A DNA stretch of 64,000 nt. Origin: Bacillota bacterium. GTDB taxonomy: Bacteria > Bacillota > Clostridia > Oscillospirales > Ruminococcaceae. The stretch is taken from positions 1 to 64,000 of the forward strand of contig JAEWRN010000012.1 in the NCBI GenBank assembly GCA_023460035.1, given 5' to 3'. A program made the position numbers and the translations under genes. Shown here piece by piece: positions 43,202 through 51,958 of the stretch (the first letter of the stretch is position 1; each line of letters begins with the position of its first letter). The notes below the pieces were generated by a model that searched no databases, had not been told where the DNA came from, and worked only from the letters and a program-made list of their open reading frames with translations.

Positions 43202-43307
43202 GCAATCTTGCCGAAATTTTTGATATTTTTATGCTTTTAGCAAAAGTCACATCAAGGTTACACATATACTCAAAAACTTCAATGCTTTCACTGAATTTTG
43301 CAGAGTA

Positions 43308-43345
43308 TTAAAACTCCCTGCCCCAGTTTTATGTGGCAGGGAGTT
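43308..43345. terminator. terminator after the YerC-like gene
   Basis: AAACTCCCTGCC pairs with GGCAGGGAGTTT around a loop of about 13 nt; T-rich sequence follows on the minus strand. Confidence 0.8.
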
Positions 43346-43353
43346 TGCAGTAC

Positions 43354-43665
43354 TTATTCTTGCTCTTTGTCCAGCTCATCAATTTTTTCAAGCTGATGCT
43401 CGTACCCGCCGGGCCCATACTGAATACAGCGGTTCACACGGCTAATGGTCGCGGTACTGATTTCGACTTCTTTTTGAATCTGGTCGTAAGTAAAGCCGGA
43501 TAGTAGCATCTGCGCCGCCTTAAGGCGCTGTGCCATATCCCGTAATTCTTTAATGGTGCACAGGTCTTCAAAAAAAGCCGCACATTCTTCTTCGTTCTCC
43601 AGCGACAAAACGGCACGAAACAACCGCTCTGTTTCCGGACTGTGCAGAATATCTCTGGCAGACAT
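43354..43665 (-). CDS. TrpR-like YerC/YecD family regulator
   Basis: 103 residues. Two helical segments and an HTH in LCTIKELRDMAQRLKAAQMLLSG then TYDQIQKEVEISTATISRVNRCIQYG match the YerC/YecD branch of the TrpR superfamily. The ATG at 43665 (MSARDILHSPE) gives the usual family length; the frame to 43698 is rejected. Its operator and ligand are unknown. Confidence 0.87.
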   Translation of the reverse strand: MSARDILHSPETERLFRAVLSLENEEECAAFFEDLCTIKELRDMAQRLKAAQMLLSGFTYDQIQKEVEISTATISRVNRCIQYGPGGYEHQLEKIDELDKEQE

Positions 43666-43746
43666 TAGACTCAGCCCCTTTTCACTTTTGCACTTCACAG
43701 CTTCATTATAGTAAACTGGCGGGTAAAAAGCAACAACAGAATTCTG

Positions 43747-44481
43747 TTAAATCAAAAAGCCACCATTAACCCCCAATATTTGCCCGGTGATAAACGAGGC
43801 ACTTGGGCCGGCCAAAAACAGCGCCGCCTGTGCAACTTCCAGCGGGGTGCCAATGCGCCCCAACGGGGTTTCTTCTGCCAGCTGCTGTAATACGTCCGGC
43901 GTATAAGCGGCATTCATGGGGGTGTCAATCACACCCGGCGCAATACAGTTGACACGTATCCCACTTGGGCCCAGCTCTTTTGCAAGCGCCTTAGTAAGGC
44001 CAATGACCCCCGCTTTAGAGGCCGAATACGCAACCTCACACGAAGCCCCTGTGACCCCCCAGATAGAGGATATTTGAATAATGCTGCCGTTTTTTTGCCG
44101 CAGCATTTGTTTTGCCGCAGCCTGTGCGCAATAAAAGCTGCCGTCAAGGTTGACCCCCATCAGGTGGCGCCAATCCTCTGCGGTAAGGTCTGTGATTAAG
44201 CCACTGATGGAAATGCCGGCGTTATTCACCAGTACGTCCAGGCGGCCAAACAGCTCTATTGCCTGTGCAACCAATGCCTGTGCCTGAAGCGGGTCTGCAA
44301 CGTCGGCACGGTACACGGCTGTTTGCAGGCCCTCGGCGTTCCATTCTTCGCTTTGTTGCCGCGCGGCAGCTTCATTGTGACAGCATCCCATGACAACATT
44401 ATAGCCCTGCCGCGCAAACAATTCTGCAACAGCACGCCCTATTCCTCCGGATGCCCCGGTTACGACTACCGTGCGGTTCAT
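43747..44481 (-). CDS. short-chain dehydrogenase/reductase (FabG-like)
   Basis: 244 residues; classical SDR with VTGASGGIGRAVAELF, NNAGIS, catalytic Ser in IIQISSIWG and YSASKAG, and the C-terminal GQILGVNGGFLI. It resembles 3-oxoacyl-ACP reductase but is away from fab genes, so the substrate is open. It overlaps the upstream gene by ATGA. Confidence 0.88.
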   Translation of the reverse strand: MNRTVVVTGASGGIGRAVAELFARQGYNVVMGCCHNEAAARQQSEEWNAEGLQTAVYRADVADPLQAQALVAQAIELFGRLDVLVNNAGISISGLITDLTAEDWRHLMGVNLDGSFYCAQAAAKQMLRQKNGSIIQISSIWGVTGASCEVAYSASKAGVIGLTKALAKELGPSGIRVNCIAPGVIDTPMNAAYTPDVLQQLAEETPLGRIGTPLEVAQAALFLAGPSASFITGQILGVNGGFLI

Positions 44482-45092
44482 TGCACTCCGCCCCCCGCAA
44501 TGGTATCCTGCAGCAGTTCCTCATGATCCGGGAAAGTATCGTAAAATGCTTCAAACGCCGCTTTGCGCAGCGGTTTCAATTGCTCGGCAAGGCCAAGCCG
44601 CGCCGGTAAATCGCAGGTAACGTCATAAATTTCAGCTGCAATTTTTTGCACAAGGCTTTCCGGCTTCATTTTCATTAAGCCGAATACCTGTGTGCTATAG
44701 CTGCCCTCGTTACAGGTAGAAAGGTACAGTGAAACCGCATGCACCAGTTCACGGTGCAATAGCTGCTGTTCCTGCTCGGTGCCTTGCATGCTGTTAATAC
44801 CAAGGTCACGCAGACGACCTTCAATTTCACGCACAGCACCACGCAGCTGAAAATAGGATCTATCTTGACGGTGATAGTTTAAAGCGACCCAAAGGCCGAC
44901 ATAGCCGTCTGGCAGAGGGCCGTTCTTTTTTGCTTGCTGGCCGTAACGCAGCGCCCAAAGCTTTTTGCGAAGCACGTTTTCGGCTTCGTCCCCTTCCCCT
45001 GCTTGGATTGCTTCTTCCAGCAAAGCAAGGCGCTTTTTTGCGTCATTTTCCTGATAATAGCATTCTGGCCATGGGGCTTTTTCTTTTGGCAT
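44478..45092 (-). CDS. conserved protein of unknown function
   Basis: 204 residues, mostly helical by composition, charged and with no signal peptide or membrane segment. It begins MPKEKAPWPECYYQENDAKK and contains LWALRYGQQAKKNGPLPDGY and EEAIQAGEGDEAENVLRKKL. I recognise no family or catalytic motif. It is coupled to the SDR gene by a four-base overlap and lies 23 bp after the metallo-hydrolase gene, so the three probably function together. Confidence 0.75.
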   Translation of the reverse strand: MPKEKAPWPECYYQENDAKKRLALLEEAIQAGEGDEAENVLRKKLWALRYGQQAKKNGPLPDGYVGLWVALNYHRQDRSYFQLRGAVREIEGRLRDLGINSMQGTEQEQQLLHRELVHAVSLYLSTCNEGSYSTQVFGLMKMKPESLVQKIAAEIYDVTCDLPARLGLAEQLKPLRKAAFEAFYDTFPDHEELLQDTIAGGGVQ

Positions 45093-45115
45093 AAATTATT
45101 CCTCCGTTTATTGCT

Positions 45116-45835
45116 TTATTTCGCGGGAGGGATCAGTTTGCGCTGATCCAGAAAATGACGGTATTTTACAAGGTCTTGCGGCAAAAACGGGCTGCCGTGT
45201 GACGGGTATATTTTATTGGGAAACATAGCAAGCATTTTATCCCAAGACTGCCCAAAGCTGACGGGATCTTCAATCCAGATGGTGTGCCGTGCCACACTGA
45301 TAACGGCATTCATGGCGGCATCCCCACAAAACAAAGCACCGCTTTGGGTACAAAACAAACCAATCGAATCCGCAGTGTGCCCTGGTAAATATAAAATGCG
45401 CAGCGGCAGGCCAAGCTGTTCAAACAGTTGGTCGTCTTCGCCTTTTAACACAATCGCCCTGTCACCCAAATCCACAGGGGGAAATGTGAATTCCTTTTTA
45501 AATTTGCTGAACAGCGACGCCGGCCAGGATGAATATCCCGCCCCAGGGGGTTCTTCGCTTTTGCCGCTGCGCAGCGGGGCCAAAGCAGCAGGGTGCAAAA
45601 TCACCTTTGCATCGCACCGCCCCATCAAAGCACCAAGGAAACCCGCATGGTCATCGTGGTGGTGTGTTAAAAAGATATAGTTCAGTTCACTGAGTGGCCA
45701 CCGCTTTTGAAAACGCTGTAAAAAGCGGGCTTCATCACCCGGGTAGCCAGTATCGATTGCAATAATGCCAAGAGGGGTTCGCAAAATATAGTTGTTGACG
45801 ACATAGTTGCCAATATTGTAAGCCTCAATATTCAT
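45116..45835 (-). CDS. metallo-beta-lactamase-fold hydrolase
   Basis: 239 residues. Dinuclear metal motif FLTHHHDDHAG, then LPGHTADSIGLF and FCGDAAM, and a C-terminal His in IYPSHGSPF. This is a glyoxalase II/lactonase-like architecture. Substrate unknown; first gene in a three-gene unit with an unknown protein and an SDR. Confidence 0.85.
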   Translation of the reverse strand: MNIEAYNIGNYVVNNYILRTPLGIIAIDTGYPGDEARFLQRFQKRWPLSELNYIFLTHHHDDHAGFLGALMGRCDAKVILHPAALAPLRSGKSEEPPGAGYSSWPASLFSKFKKEFTFPPVDLGDRAIVLKGEDDQLFEQLGLPLRILYLPGHTADSIGLFCTQSGALFCGDAAMNAVISVARHTIWIEDPVSFGQSWDKMLAMFPNKIYPSHGSPFLPQDLVKYRHFLDQRKLIPPAK

Positions 45836-45877
45836 ACGGTTACCCCACCCCGACGTAATCTTGCTTTATTATAACAC

Positions 45878-45915
45878 ACAAAAAAGCCCTGCCGCATCTT
45901 TTTCTGCAGGGCTTT
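45878..45915 (-). terminator. terminator after the HTH-DUF4097 gene
   Basis: AAAGCCCTGC pairs with GCAGGGCTTT; on the minus strand six or more U residues follow. Confidence 0.8.
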
Positions 45916-45937
45916 GCCCACTAACTGCTTGCGGGTG

Positions 45938-46801
45938 TTATTCTTCGTTGACCGTCAACCATGCGCCAAAACCGTTCAGCTCTATTGTGGCATCAGCAGG
46001 TTCGGCCTGCGGCACAGCACCGGGTGCATTGATTTCACAGCGGCGGCCCTTATTCTTGCAGTGGTAAACAGTGCCTGCCGGTACCGTAACGGTGCAGGCA
46101 GACCGCAGCTGGTTGATTTCTACCTGTTTGGGCAACGGCTGAAAAGCCAGCTGTGCTTCATGGTTGGTATTCAAAATAAAACTGCCCTTTAAATTTTCAA
46201 TGTTGGCGGTTTTTAGTTTCCCATCATATTCAAGTTGCTCACAAATCAGTGACTGTACCAACAGCTCACCCGCGTCGGCCTGCAGCTCGACCTCTTTCAC
46301 ATAATCGGCCGGCAATGAAACCGTCAAAACAAGGTCTTCCCTCGCTTGTGCGGCGCTAAACCCATGCCGCCGTTTTACCACAATATCCGGTGTTTGTGCT
46401 TTGCCGGTACCGTCCAGAGACACACCCACCAGCCCAGTAATATCTTTGCCTGATACAGAAGAAATGCGTACGGCAAATTCTGCTGTTTTGGTGCCTTGTA
46501 CAATTACCCGTGCCGCAACACCCGCATGAATTTCAAAATGTTTTTGATATACTGCCGCGGCCGAGGTCTCGCAGCTCGCAGACTGCAGCGCAGCAGGGGC
46601 AGGTTCGCTTTGCCCAAGCAGCCCGTCGATGCTCACCTGAAACAGGTTGGATACCGCCTGCAGATTAAGAATGTCGGGCAGCCCGCCGTCTGTTTCCCAT
46701 TTCGTGATTGCCTGGCGGGAAACACACAGTTTTTCTGCCAGTTCTTCTTGTGAATACCCTGCTTTTTTTCGCAGCTCTTTAATTCTTTTACCAACGCTCA
46801 T
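45938..46801 (-). CDS. XRE-type HTH regulator with DUF4097-like C-terminus
   Basis: 287 residues. The N-terminal HTH is clear: IKELRKKAGYSQEELAEKLCVSRQAITKWE. After a linker, about 90-287 is beta-rich and repetitive (VELQADAGELLVQSL, LKTANIENLKGSFIL), as in DUF4097 beta-helix domains. Such HTH-DUF4097 proteins often control membrane-stress genes, but no such gene is adjacent. ATG 46801 has GGAGG five bases upstream. Confidence 0.82.
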   Translation of the reverse strand: MSVGKRIKELRKKAGYSQEELAEKLCVSRQAITKWETDGGLPDILNLQAVSNLFQVSIDGLLGQSEPAPAALQSASCETSAAAVYQKHFEIHAGVAARVIVQGTKTAEFAVRISSVSGKDITGLVGVSLDGTGKAQTPDIVVKRRHGFSAAQAREDLVLTVSLPADYVKEVELQADAGELLVQSLICEQLEYDGKLKTANIENLKGSFILNTNHEAQLAFQPLPKQVEINQLRSACTVTVPAGTVYHCKNKGRRCEINAPGAVPQAEPADATIELNGFGAWLTVNEE

Positions 46802-46944
46802 GTCAGCCTCCAATGGGCATAATTTGTTACCAGCCCGTATGGGTCAATCTTATGCCGCAACACCGGCCGGTTTCCAGCAACCAGCCGTTTCTTTTTGCTT
46901 ATTTTATGCTACGCATCGTAGCACAAGCGACGCCGGCACCCATG

Positions 46945-47489
46945 TTACAATTGATTTACTGTGGCAAGCACCTTTTCAAGCGGCAAAACGTCAGCATAAC
47001 GGTGGTTCCATATCTTTTCTTCAAAATAGCGGCAGCATTGCCCCGCTGTTAAGTAATCATTGTCAAAAGTGGTGGTTGTGTCTTGCGCAATCGTCACCGC
47101 AAATCCATGCTCTGTGCCGCCTTACAGGTGGCATCAATACAATACTCTGTCTGCATTCCGCACAAAATAAAGTGGCTGATATCCGCTTTTTTAAGGTGTA
47201 CAGCAAGCCCTGTACCTAAAAAAGCACTGTTGTACTGTTTGTCAAAAATCACTTCACCCGGCTGAGGGGCAAACGACGTGTCAATTTGCCACCCGTCGGT
47301 CCCGCGCTCCAGCTCGTCACCTTTGCCGCCATCGTGCCGGACATAAATAACCGGGATGCCTGCCCTGCGGCAGCTTTGCAGTAAAGCGCGGATATTTTGT
47401 ACGACCTGTGTTTCGTGCCAGGGGTGCCCGGCCACCAAAGCGGTTTGCATGTCTACAATCATAAGTGCCTCATATGCTGCGTGTCCCAT
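46945..47489 (-). pseudogene. isochorismatase-family hydrolase with a frameshift
   Basis: The frame from ATG 47489 (GGAGG five bases upstream) reads a cysteine hydrolase: LMIVDMQTALV with catalytic Asp, then CGMQTEYCIDATCKAAQS with the nucleophile Cys. It stops early at 47094. A one-base gain near 47103-47110 restores the family ending, GFAVTIAQDTTTTFDNDYL, then a helical tail to a TAA at 46945. A single base therefore seems lost, by mutation or sequencing error. It is 27 bp downstream of the amidase gene. Confidence 0.75.
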
Positions 47490-47516
47490 TGCTGCCTCCA
47501 TTTTAAAATAATACGG

Positions 47517-48458
47517 TTATCCTGTGTAATGCGCTTTATAATACGGGCGGGCCGTGGTTTCGTAATAAACCTGCCCCTGTGCATTTAAGGTTTGCCACGC
47601 GTTAAGGTAAGACGGCGGCAGGTCAGGGATCCAGTATTGCTCTGGCAGGTATTCGCCTGTATTGTCTTGCTGCAACGCGGCAGGCGTAATTTCTGCGTTC
47701 ACTATGCTGTCGCCCTGCTCAAACCCGCTGCGCGCAAGTACAGTACCATCGCCGTCAACAACCTGCGCTGCCCCCACAAGCTGCCTTGTCTGCGGCACAT
47801 CCCCGGCAGGGAAACGAAATACTGTCACTCTGCCGCAGTGGCTTGCGTGGATAACCGGCACACCCACCAGCTTTGCAAAAGTGACGGGGGTATTCAGCGC
47901 AAGGCTTTGGTTATATTGCCGCAGCGGCATCCGCTCTGCCGGGGCGTTTACCGGTAAGTCCCACCAGCAGGACCCGGCCAAAACAAACTGCACTTTGCCT
48001 TTTAGCCTCTTCACAGTATCATACCGTATCATTTCCCAGCATAGCGCCACCCCCACCGGGCCGATTGGGGTAGGCAGAATAGATACCGTATCCCCTTTGG
48101 TGTAATAGCAATTTTCAAACTGCGTGGGCAGGTCTTTTTTGTGCTGAAACAATTGCCCGCCGGGCAAAGCCAATGTAAATAAGTTATAGGCGTGTGCCCC
48201 GTCAAACATAAGGTAAGAGCCGCCGACCATACACCGGTGGCGGGCCGCCATGTCAGTCATCCACGCGGTTACCGGCACATCCTGGGCGGCCACTGTAAGC
48301 ATTTGTGGCGCAAACCCAATTGCCGAAGTAAAGAATTCAGGCAAGACAACAATTTCTGCCCCCTGACGCGCCGCCGCACTGATTGCTTTTTCTGCCTGCT
48401 GCAAATTTGCAGCTACATTTGCAAACTCTGCATTCAATTGAATTGCCGCCACTTTCAT
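47517..48458 (-). CDS. nitrilase-superfamily amidohydrolase
   Basis: 313 residues with the Glu-Lys-Cys catalytic triad of carbon-nitrogen hydrolases: VVLPEFF, FQHKKDLPTQFENCYY and VALCWEMIR. Substrate unknown; amidases, beta-ureidopropionase-like and N-carbamoyl hydrolases share this fold. ATG 48458 (MKVAAIQLN) matches the family start; the longer frame to 48536 is rejected. It is followed by an isochorismatase-type gene, also an amide hydrolase family, suggesting one amide-degrading unit. Confidence 0.85.
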   Translation of the reverse strand: MKVAAIQLNAEFANVAANLQQAEKAISAAARQGAEIVVLPEFFTSAIGFAPQMLTVAAQDVPVTAWMTDMAARHRCMVGGSYLMFDGAHAYNLFTLALPGGQLFQHKKDLPTQFENCYYTKGDTVSILPTPIGPVGVALCWEMIRYDTVKRLKGKVQFVLAGSCWWDLPVNAPAERMPLRQYNQSLALNTPVTFAKLVGVPVIHASHCGRVTVFRFPAGDVPQTRQLVGAAQVVDGDGTVLARSGFEQGDSIVNAEITPAALQQDNTGEYLPEQYWIPDLPPSYLNAWQTLNAQGQVYYETTARPYYKAHYTG

Positions 48459-48516
48459 AAAACCGCCGCCCTGATACTTTTTGTTTATTCTACCACAGAC
48501 AACGCCAAAAGAAATA

Positions 48517-48543
48517 GGCTGGCTTAAAACAAACAAGCCGGCC
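48517..48543. other. hairpin upstream of the amidase gene
   Basis: GGCTGGCTT pairs with AAGCCGGCC. A T-run lies on the plus side, but no plus-strand gene precedes it. Its role is unclear. Nothing else is seen in 48544-48657. Confidence 0.35.
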
Positions 48544-48657
48544 TTTTATATAAATCGGTCAATTAACAAACCAGCTTCGCCACTTTCAGTGCATGTATAA
48601 TCCAGCACCATAATTTCACCTTATTGGACGAAGTAATGCACTTACAGAGAAATATAA

Positions 48658-48697
48658 AAAATCCATGTGCAGGTTAAAACCAAACACATGGATTTTA
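48658..48697 (-). terminator. terminator of tRNA-Leu
   Basis: AAAATCCATGTG pairs with CACATGGATTTT, with further U residues on the minus strand. It begins right at the tRNA 3' end. Confidence 0.8.
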
Positions 48698-48781
48698 TGG
48701 TGCGGAAGATGGGACTTGAACCCACACGTCATAGACACACGCACCTCAAACGTGCCTGTCTGCCGATTCCAGCACTTCCGC
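48698..48781 (-). tRNA. tRNA-Leu (GAG)
   Basis: 84 nt with a long variable arm (class II) and encoded CCA. The anticodon loop TTTGAGG gives GAG. Acceptor GCGGAAG pairs with CTTCCGC. Confidence 0.95.
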
Positions 48782-48814
48782 ATATTGCGCAGCCCTTGTA
48801 TGGCCGCGAAGATT

Positions 48815-48844
48815 ATTTTAACATAGCGGGCGCGCAAAAGTCAA
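48815..48844 (-). promoter_or_regulatory. promoter of tRNA-Leu
   Basis: Minus-strand -35 TTGACT (48844-48839) and -10 TAAAAT (48820-48815) are 18 bp apart. Confidence 0.6.
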
Positions 48845-49005
48845 GCCTTGTGTGAACTATTTTTATGTCAACAGTACCCCGTATCATAAACTTTGTGACT
48901 TTCTGTTTTTGATGCACAAAAGAGCCATATTACAACTGTACATTATAAGCACAACAGGCTAAAAGGCGCAAACTGCGGCGCCTAAATAATGTAAAGCCAA
49001 TTAAC

Positions 49006-49854
49006 TTAACATGTCTTGCATTCTGCATTCAACAAAAATTTTTCCAATGCCATTGCAAGGCCGTCCTGCCAAACCGTACCGGTAATATAGTTTGCTGCCT
49101 GCTGTAACAGCAGGTCGGCATTGCCCATGGCAACAGAAAAGCCCGCCTGCCGCAGCATTGGCAGGTCGTTGTCCCCATCCCCCACCGCTACCGCATTTTG
49201 TGCTTGCAACCCATGGGCGGCAAGGTAATGCAGCATACCGCTGCCCTTTGTAGTGCCGATATTATTATACTCTATCAGCATTTGGCTTTCGCTTGTCAGC
49301 TCTAAAGTGCCCATATCTTCCAGCTCACGTTTTAATTGCGGTACCTGCGGGCTGTCCAATAAAATAATACTGCACTTTACAGCGGTTTCACGCTGTAAAA
49401 ACCGCGGCCATTCTGTGGCATCAATACATTGTGGTGTTTCTACATGTGCGCGTTGCGCATGTTCCTGCCAGCCGGGCATTTTTTGAGAGACAATTTCCAA
49501 AAAAGGCTTTTGGGGGTGAAAATGCATCGGCGTAGAAAAACATGGCAGCACCTTATATTTTTTGCATAGTTCAATGATGCGAAGGCATTGGTCAGCGGGC
49601 ATGCGGCTGGTGTACACGATTTCTTGCCCCAAATCGTCGGTATAATACCCCCCGTTTGCCCCAATCACCGGCAAATGAAGCCCCATTACCTGTAAAATAT
49701 CCTGCACTTCGGCTAAAATGCGCCCCGTGTTGACGACGACCGGGATGCCGTTTTCTTTTAAGCGCCGGATCGTATTAATTGTCCTCTGCGAAACCCGCCC
49801 CTGTTCGTCCATTGTCGTACCGTCGATATCAATAAAAACCATTTTTTGCTGCAT
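49006..49854 (-). CDS. Cof-type HAD-IIB phosphatase
   Basis: 282 residues. Nucleophile motif FIDIDGTTMDEQG, motif II VVNTGR, and the C-terminal AVGDGDNDLPMLRQAGFSVAMGNA define the Cof/YidA group of sugar-phosphate or flavin-nucleotide phosphatases. ATG 49854 has GGGAGAG upstream; the frame to 49890 overlaps the next gene region and is rejected. Confidence 0.88.
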   Translation of the reverse strand: MQQKMVFIDIDGTTMDEQGRVSQRTINTIRRLKENGIPVVVNTGRILAEVQDILQVMGLHLPVIGANGGYYTDDLGQEIVYTSRMPADQCLRIIELCKKYKVLPCFSTPMHFHPQKPFLEIVSQKMPGWQEHAQRAHVETPQCIDATEWPRFLQRETAVKCSIILLDSPQVPQLKRELEDMGTLELTSESQMLIEYNNIGTTKGSGMLHYLAAHGLQAQNAVAVGDGDNDLPMLRQAGFSVAMGNADLLLQQAANYITGTVWQDGLAMALEKFLLNAECKTC

Positions 49855-49890
49855 AATCTCTCCCTGCTTTGTTTTGCCTTTGTGGCACAA

Positions 49891-50415
49891 TCAGCGAACA
49901 AACAACATTGTCGGCAAATAAAATAAATACGGTGCGGTAAAAACAGCAAGCGAAAAAGAAAGCTGTCGTTTTTGCCGGTCAGTGATTGGTGCTTTTTTAA
50001 AGCTGAATTTCAGGTTAAACAAATAAATCATAGCAGCGGCAAGTACAACGCAAAGGGTGACCCACAAAAAGCCGTAAATGCTTTGAAACGGGTTATAGTT
50101 TACAGGGAAACCTATGTTTTGGTACCACCAGTCGCCGACCGCCTGCCCCAGCACGCGCTCGTCAAGCAACCCAGCTGCCAGCATACCAGCCGTACCGATG
50201 ATGTCTGACAAAAAGCCAAACAGCCACACTTTTAAAATAACAGGCTTCGCCGTTATCCAAATATGCTTTATTTTCAGCACTTTTAACGTAAGGGTAACGA
50301 CCAAAAGGTCAATGATAAAGTTGGCGGGCAGAATAATAAGCCATGTCAACGGGAAAATCCAAATAATCCAGATGGGGAAAATGACATTGTATAATTTGTT
50401 TGTCTTTTTCAGCAC
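49891..50415 (-). CDS. small integral membrane protein, unknown
   Basis: 174 residues with four strongly hydrophobic segments (IFPIWIIWIFPLTWLIILPA, FIIDLLVVTLTLKVL, FGFLSDIIGTAGMLAAGLL, WVTLCVVLAAAMIYLF) and a possible fifth at the C-terminus. I recognise no family. GTG 50415 follows AGAGGTG at short spacing. It lies 36 bp upstream of the Cof-type gene and may be co-transcribed. Confidence 0.7.
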   Translation of the reverse strand: MLKKTNKLYNVIFPIWIIWIFPLTWLIILPANFIIDLLVVTLTLKVLKIKHIWITAKPVILKVWLFGFLSDIIGTAGMLAAGLLDERVLGQAVGDWWYQNIGFPVNYNPFQSIYGFLWVTLCVVLAAAMIYLFNLKFSFKKAPITDRQKRQLSFSLAVFTAPYLFYLPTMLFVR

Positions 50416-50470
50416 ACTGCACCTCTTTCGTTTTTGGCCTGGCGAGACCATCGTTTTTTGTATTGTCTTT

Positions 50471-50499
50471 ATTATACAAAAAAGCCCTGTTGCTGTACA
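50471..50499 (-). promoter_or_regulatory. promoter of the membrane-protein gene
   Basis: Minus-strand -10 TATAAT (50476-50471) has a partial -35 TGTACA (50499-50494) at 17 bp. Confidence 0.5.
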
Positions 50500-50561
50500 G
50501 ACCCCTGTATCCCGCCTACAAGGATTATACAGCATCGCAACAAGCGTTTTACAATACCACT

Positions 50562-50602
50562 AAAAAAATGGGCTGCCGGTAATACCGGCGGCCCATTTTT
50601 TT
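50562..50602. terminator. terminator after clpX
   Basis: AAAAAAATGGGCTGCCGGTA pairs nearly perfectly with the following arm, giving a 20-bp stem with a one-base apex and T/A runs. Confidence 0.88.
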
Positions 50603-50606
50603 AGGT

Positions 50607-51935
50607 TTAAAGCATATTAACACTGTTTTTATAGCGCTTACGCACGGCGCCATATTCCATTTTCGGTTTCCCGCTGGTCACCGCCTGCGCATCCACCACC
50701 ACTTTAATAATGGTTGGGTCACTGGGGACCTCGTACATGGTTTCCATCAGTGTTTGTTCCACCACGCTGCGCAGGCCACGTGCACCGCTTTTCAGCTTAA
50801 TGGTTTTTTTGGCAATTTCGTGCAGCGCGTCATCCTCAATGTCAAGCTCTACATTGTCCATTGCAAACATGGCCTTGTATTGCTTGACAAGTGAGTTTTT
50901 CGGCTCTTTTAGAATACGCACCAAGGCACCTTCGTCCAGAGAATCAAGCACCGTCACGATGGGCAGTCGGCCCACCAATTCCGGGATGAGACCAAACTTC
51001 ACCAGATCGTGCGGCTCAACAAGGCGCAGCATCTGCGGGTCGTCCTCTTCCTTTTTGGTGTCTTTTAGCTGGCTGCCAAAGCCAAGGCCGGAATTATCGG
51101 TACGGTTTTTGATGTGCTTTGAAAGCCCGTCAAAAGCACCGCCGCAGATAAAAAGGATGTTTTTCGTATTGATTTGAATAAACTCCTGCTGCGGGTGCTT
51201 ACGGCCGCCCTGAGGCGGCACATTGGCAACCGTGCCTTCAAGTATTTTAAGTAATGCCTGCTGCACCCCTTCGCCGCCAACATCGCGGGTGATGGAGGGG
51301 TTTTCGCTTTTGCGGGTAATTTTATCGATCTCATCGATGTAAATAATCCCGCGCTCTGCTTTTTCAATGTCAAAATCGGCAGCTTGAATCAGCTTCAGCA
51401 GAATGTTTTCGACATCTTCGCCCACATAGCCTGCTTCTGTCAGGGTGGTTGCGTCGGCAATGGCGAAGGGCACCTTCAGCATGCGCGCAAGGGTCTGCGC
51501 AAGGTAGGTTTTACCCACACCAGAAGGGCCAACCAGCAACACGTTGCTCTTTTGCAGCTCAACATCGTTGCTGTAGTCTTTATTTAAGATGCGTTTATAG
51601 TGGTTGTACACTGAAACCGCAAGCACGCGTTTGGCATCATCCTGACCAATTACATACTGGTCAAGCCCGTCTTTGATCTCCTGCGGGGTGAGGACTTTAA
51701 ATTCCTCCCGCGCAGGGGCAGACGAGACAGATGCGGCTTTTGCACCCGGCCGGGCAATCCGCTGTGGTGCATTGGGTGCGGATTTGGGGCGCACCCCTTC
51801 TTCAGAAAGGAGGGTGCTGCACAGCTCAATGCATTCACTGCAGATGTTGACGCCGGGGCCAATGATCATCCGCTCGACCTCGTCCTGGCTTTTGCCGCAA
51901 AAGCTGCAGGTGACGTCTTTTTCTTTATTCGCCAT
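50607..51935 (-). CDS. clpX: ClpX ATPase of ClpXP
   Basis: 442 residues; unfolds substrates for ClpP. The N-terminal C4 zinc finger (CSFCGKSQDEVERM, ICSECIELC) recruits substrates, Walker A is GPSGVGKTYLA, Walker B GIIYIDEIDKI, and GRLPIVTVLDSLDE includes the RKH region neighbourhood. The region after the zinc finger is Ala/Pro-rich. It follows clpP by 23 bp; gene order tig-clpP-clpX is conserved. Confidence 0.97.
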   Translation of the reverse strand: MANKEKDVTCSFCGKSQDEVERMIIGPGVNICSECIELCSTLLSEEGVRPKSAPNAPQRIARPGAKAASVSSAPAREEFKVLTPQEIKDGLDQYVIGQDDAKRVLAVSVYNHYKRILNKDYSNDVELQKSNVLLVGPSGVGKTYLAQTLARMLKVPFAIADATTLTEAGYVGEDVENILLKLIQAADFDIEKAERGIIYIDEIDKITRKSENPSITRDVGGEGVQQALLKILEGTVANVPPQGGRKHPQQEFIQINTKNILFICGGAFDGLSKHIKNRTDNSGLGFGSQLKDTKKEEDDPQMLRLVEPHDLVKFGLIPELVGRLPIVTVLDSLDEGALVRILKEPKNSLVKQYKAMFAMDNVELDIEDDALHEIAKKTIKLKSGARGLRSVVEQTLMETMYEVPSDPTIIKVVVDAQAVTSGKPKMEYGAVRKRYKNSVNML

Positions 51936-51958
51936 GTTTCACCAACTTATTCTTTTAC

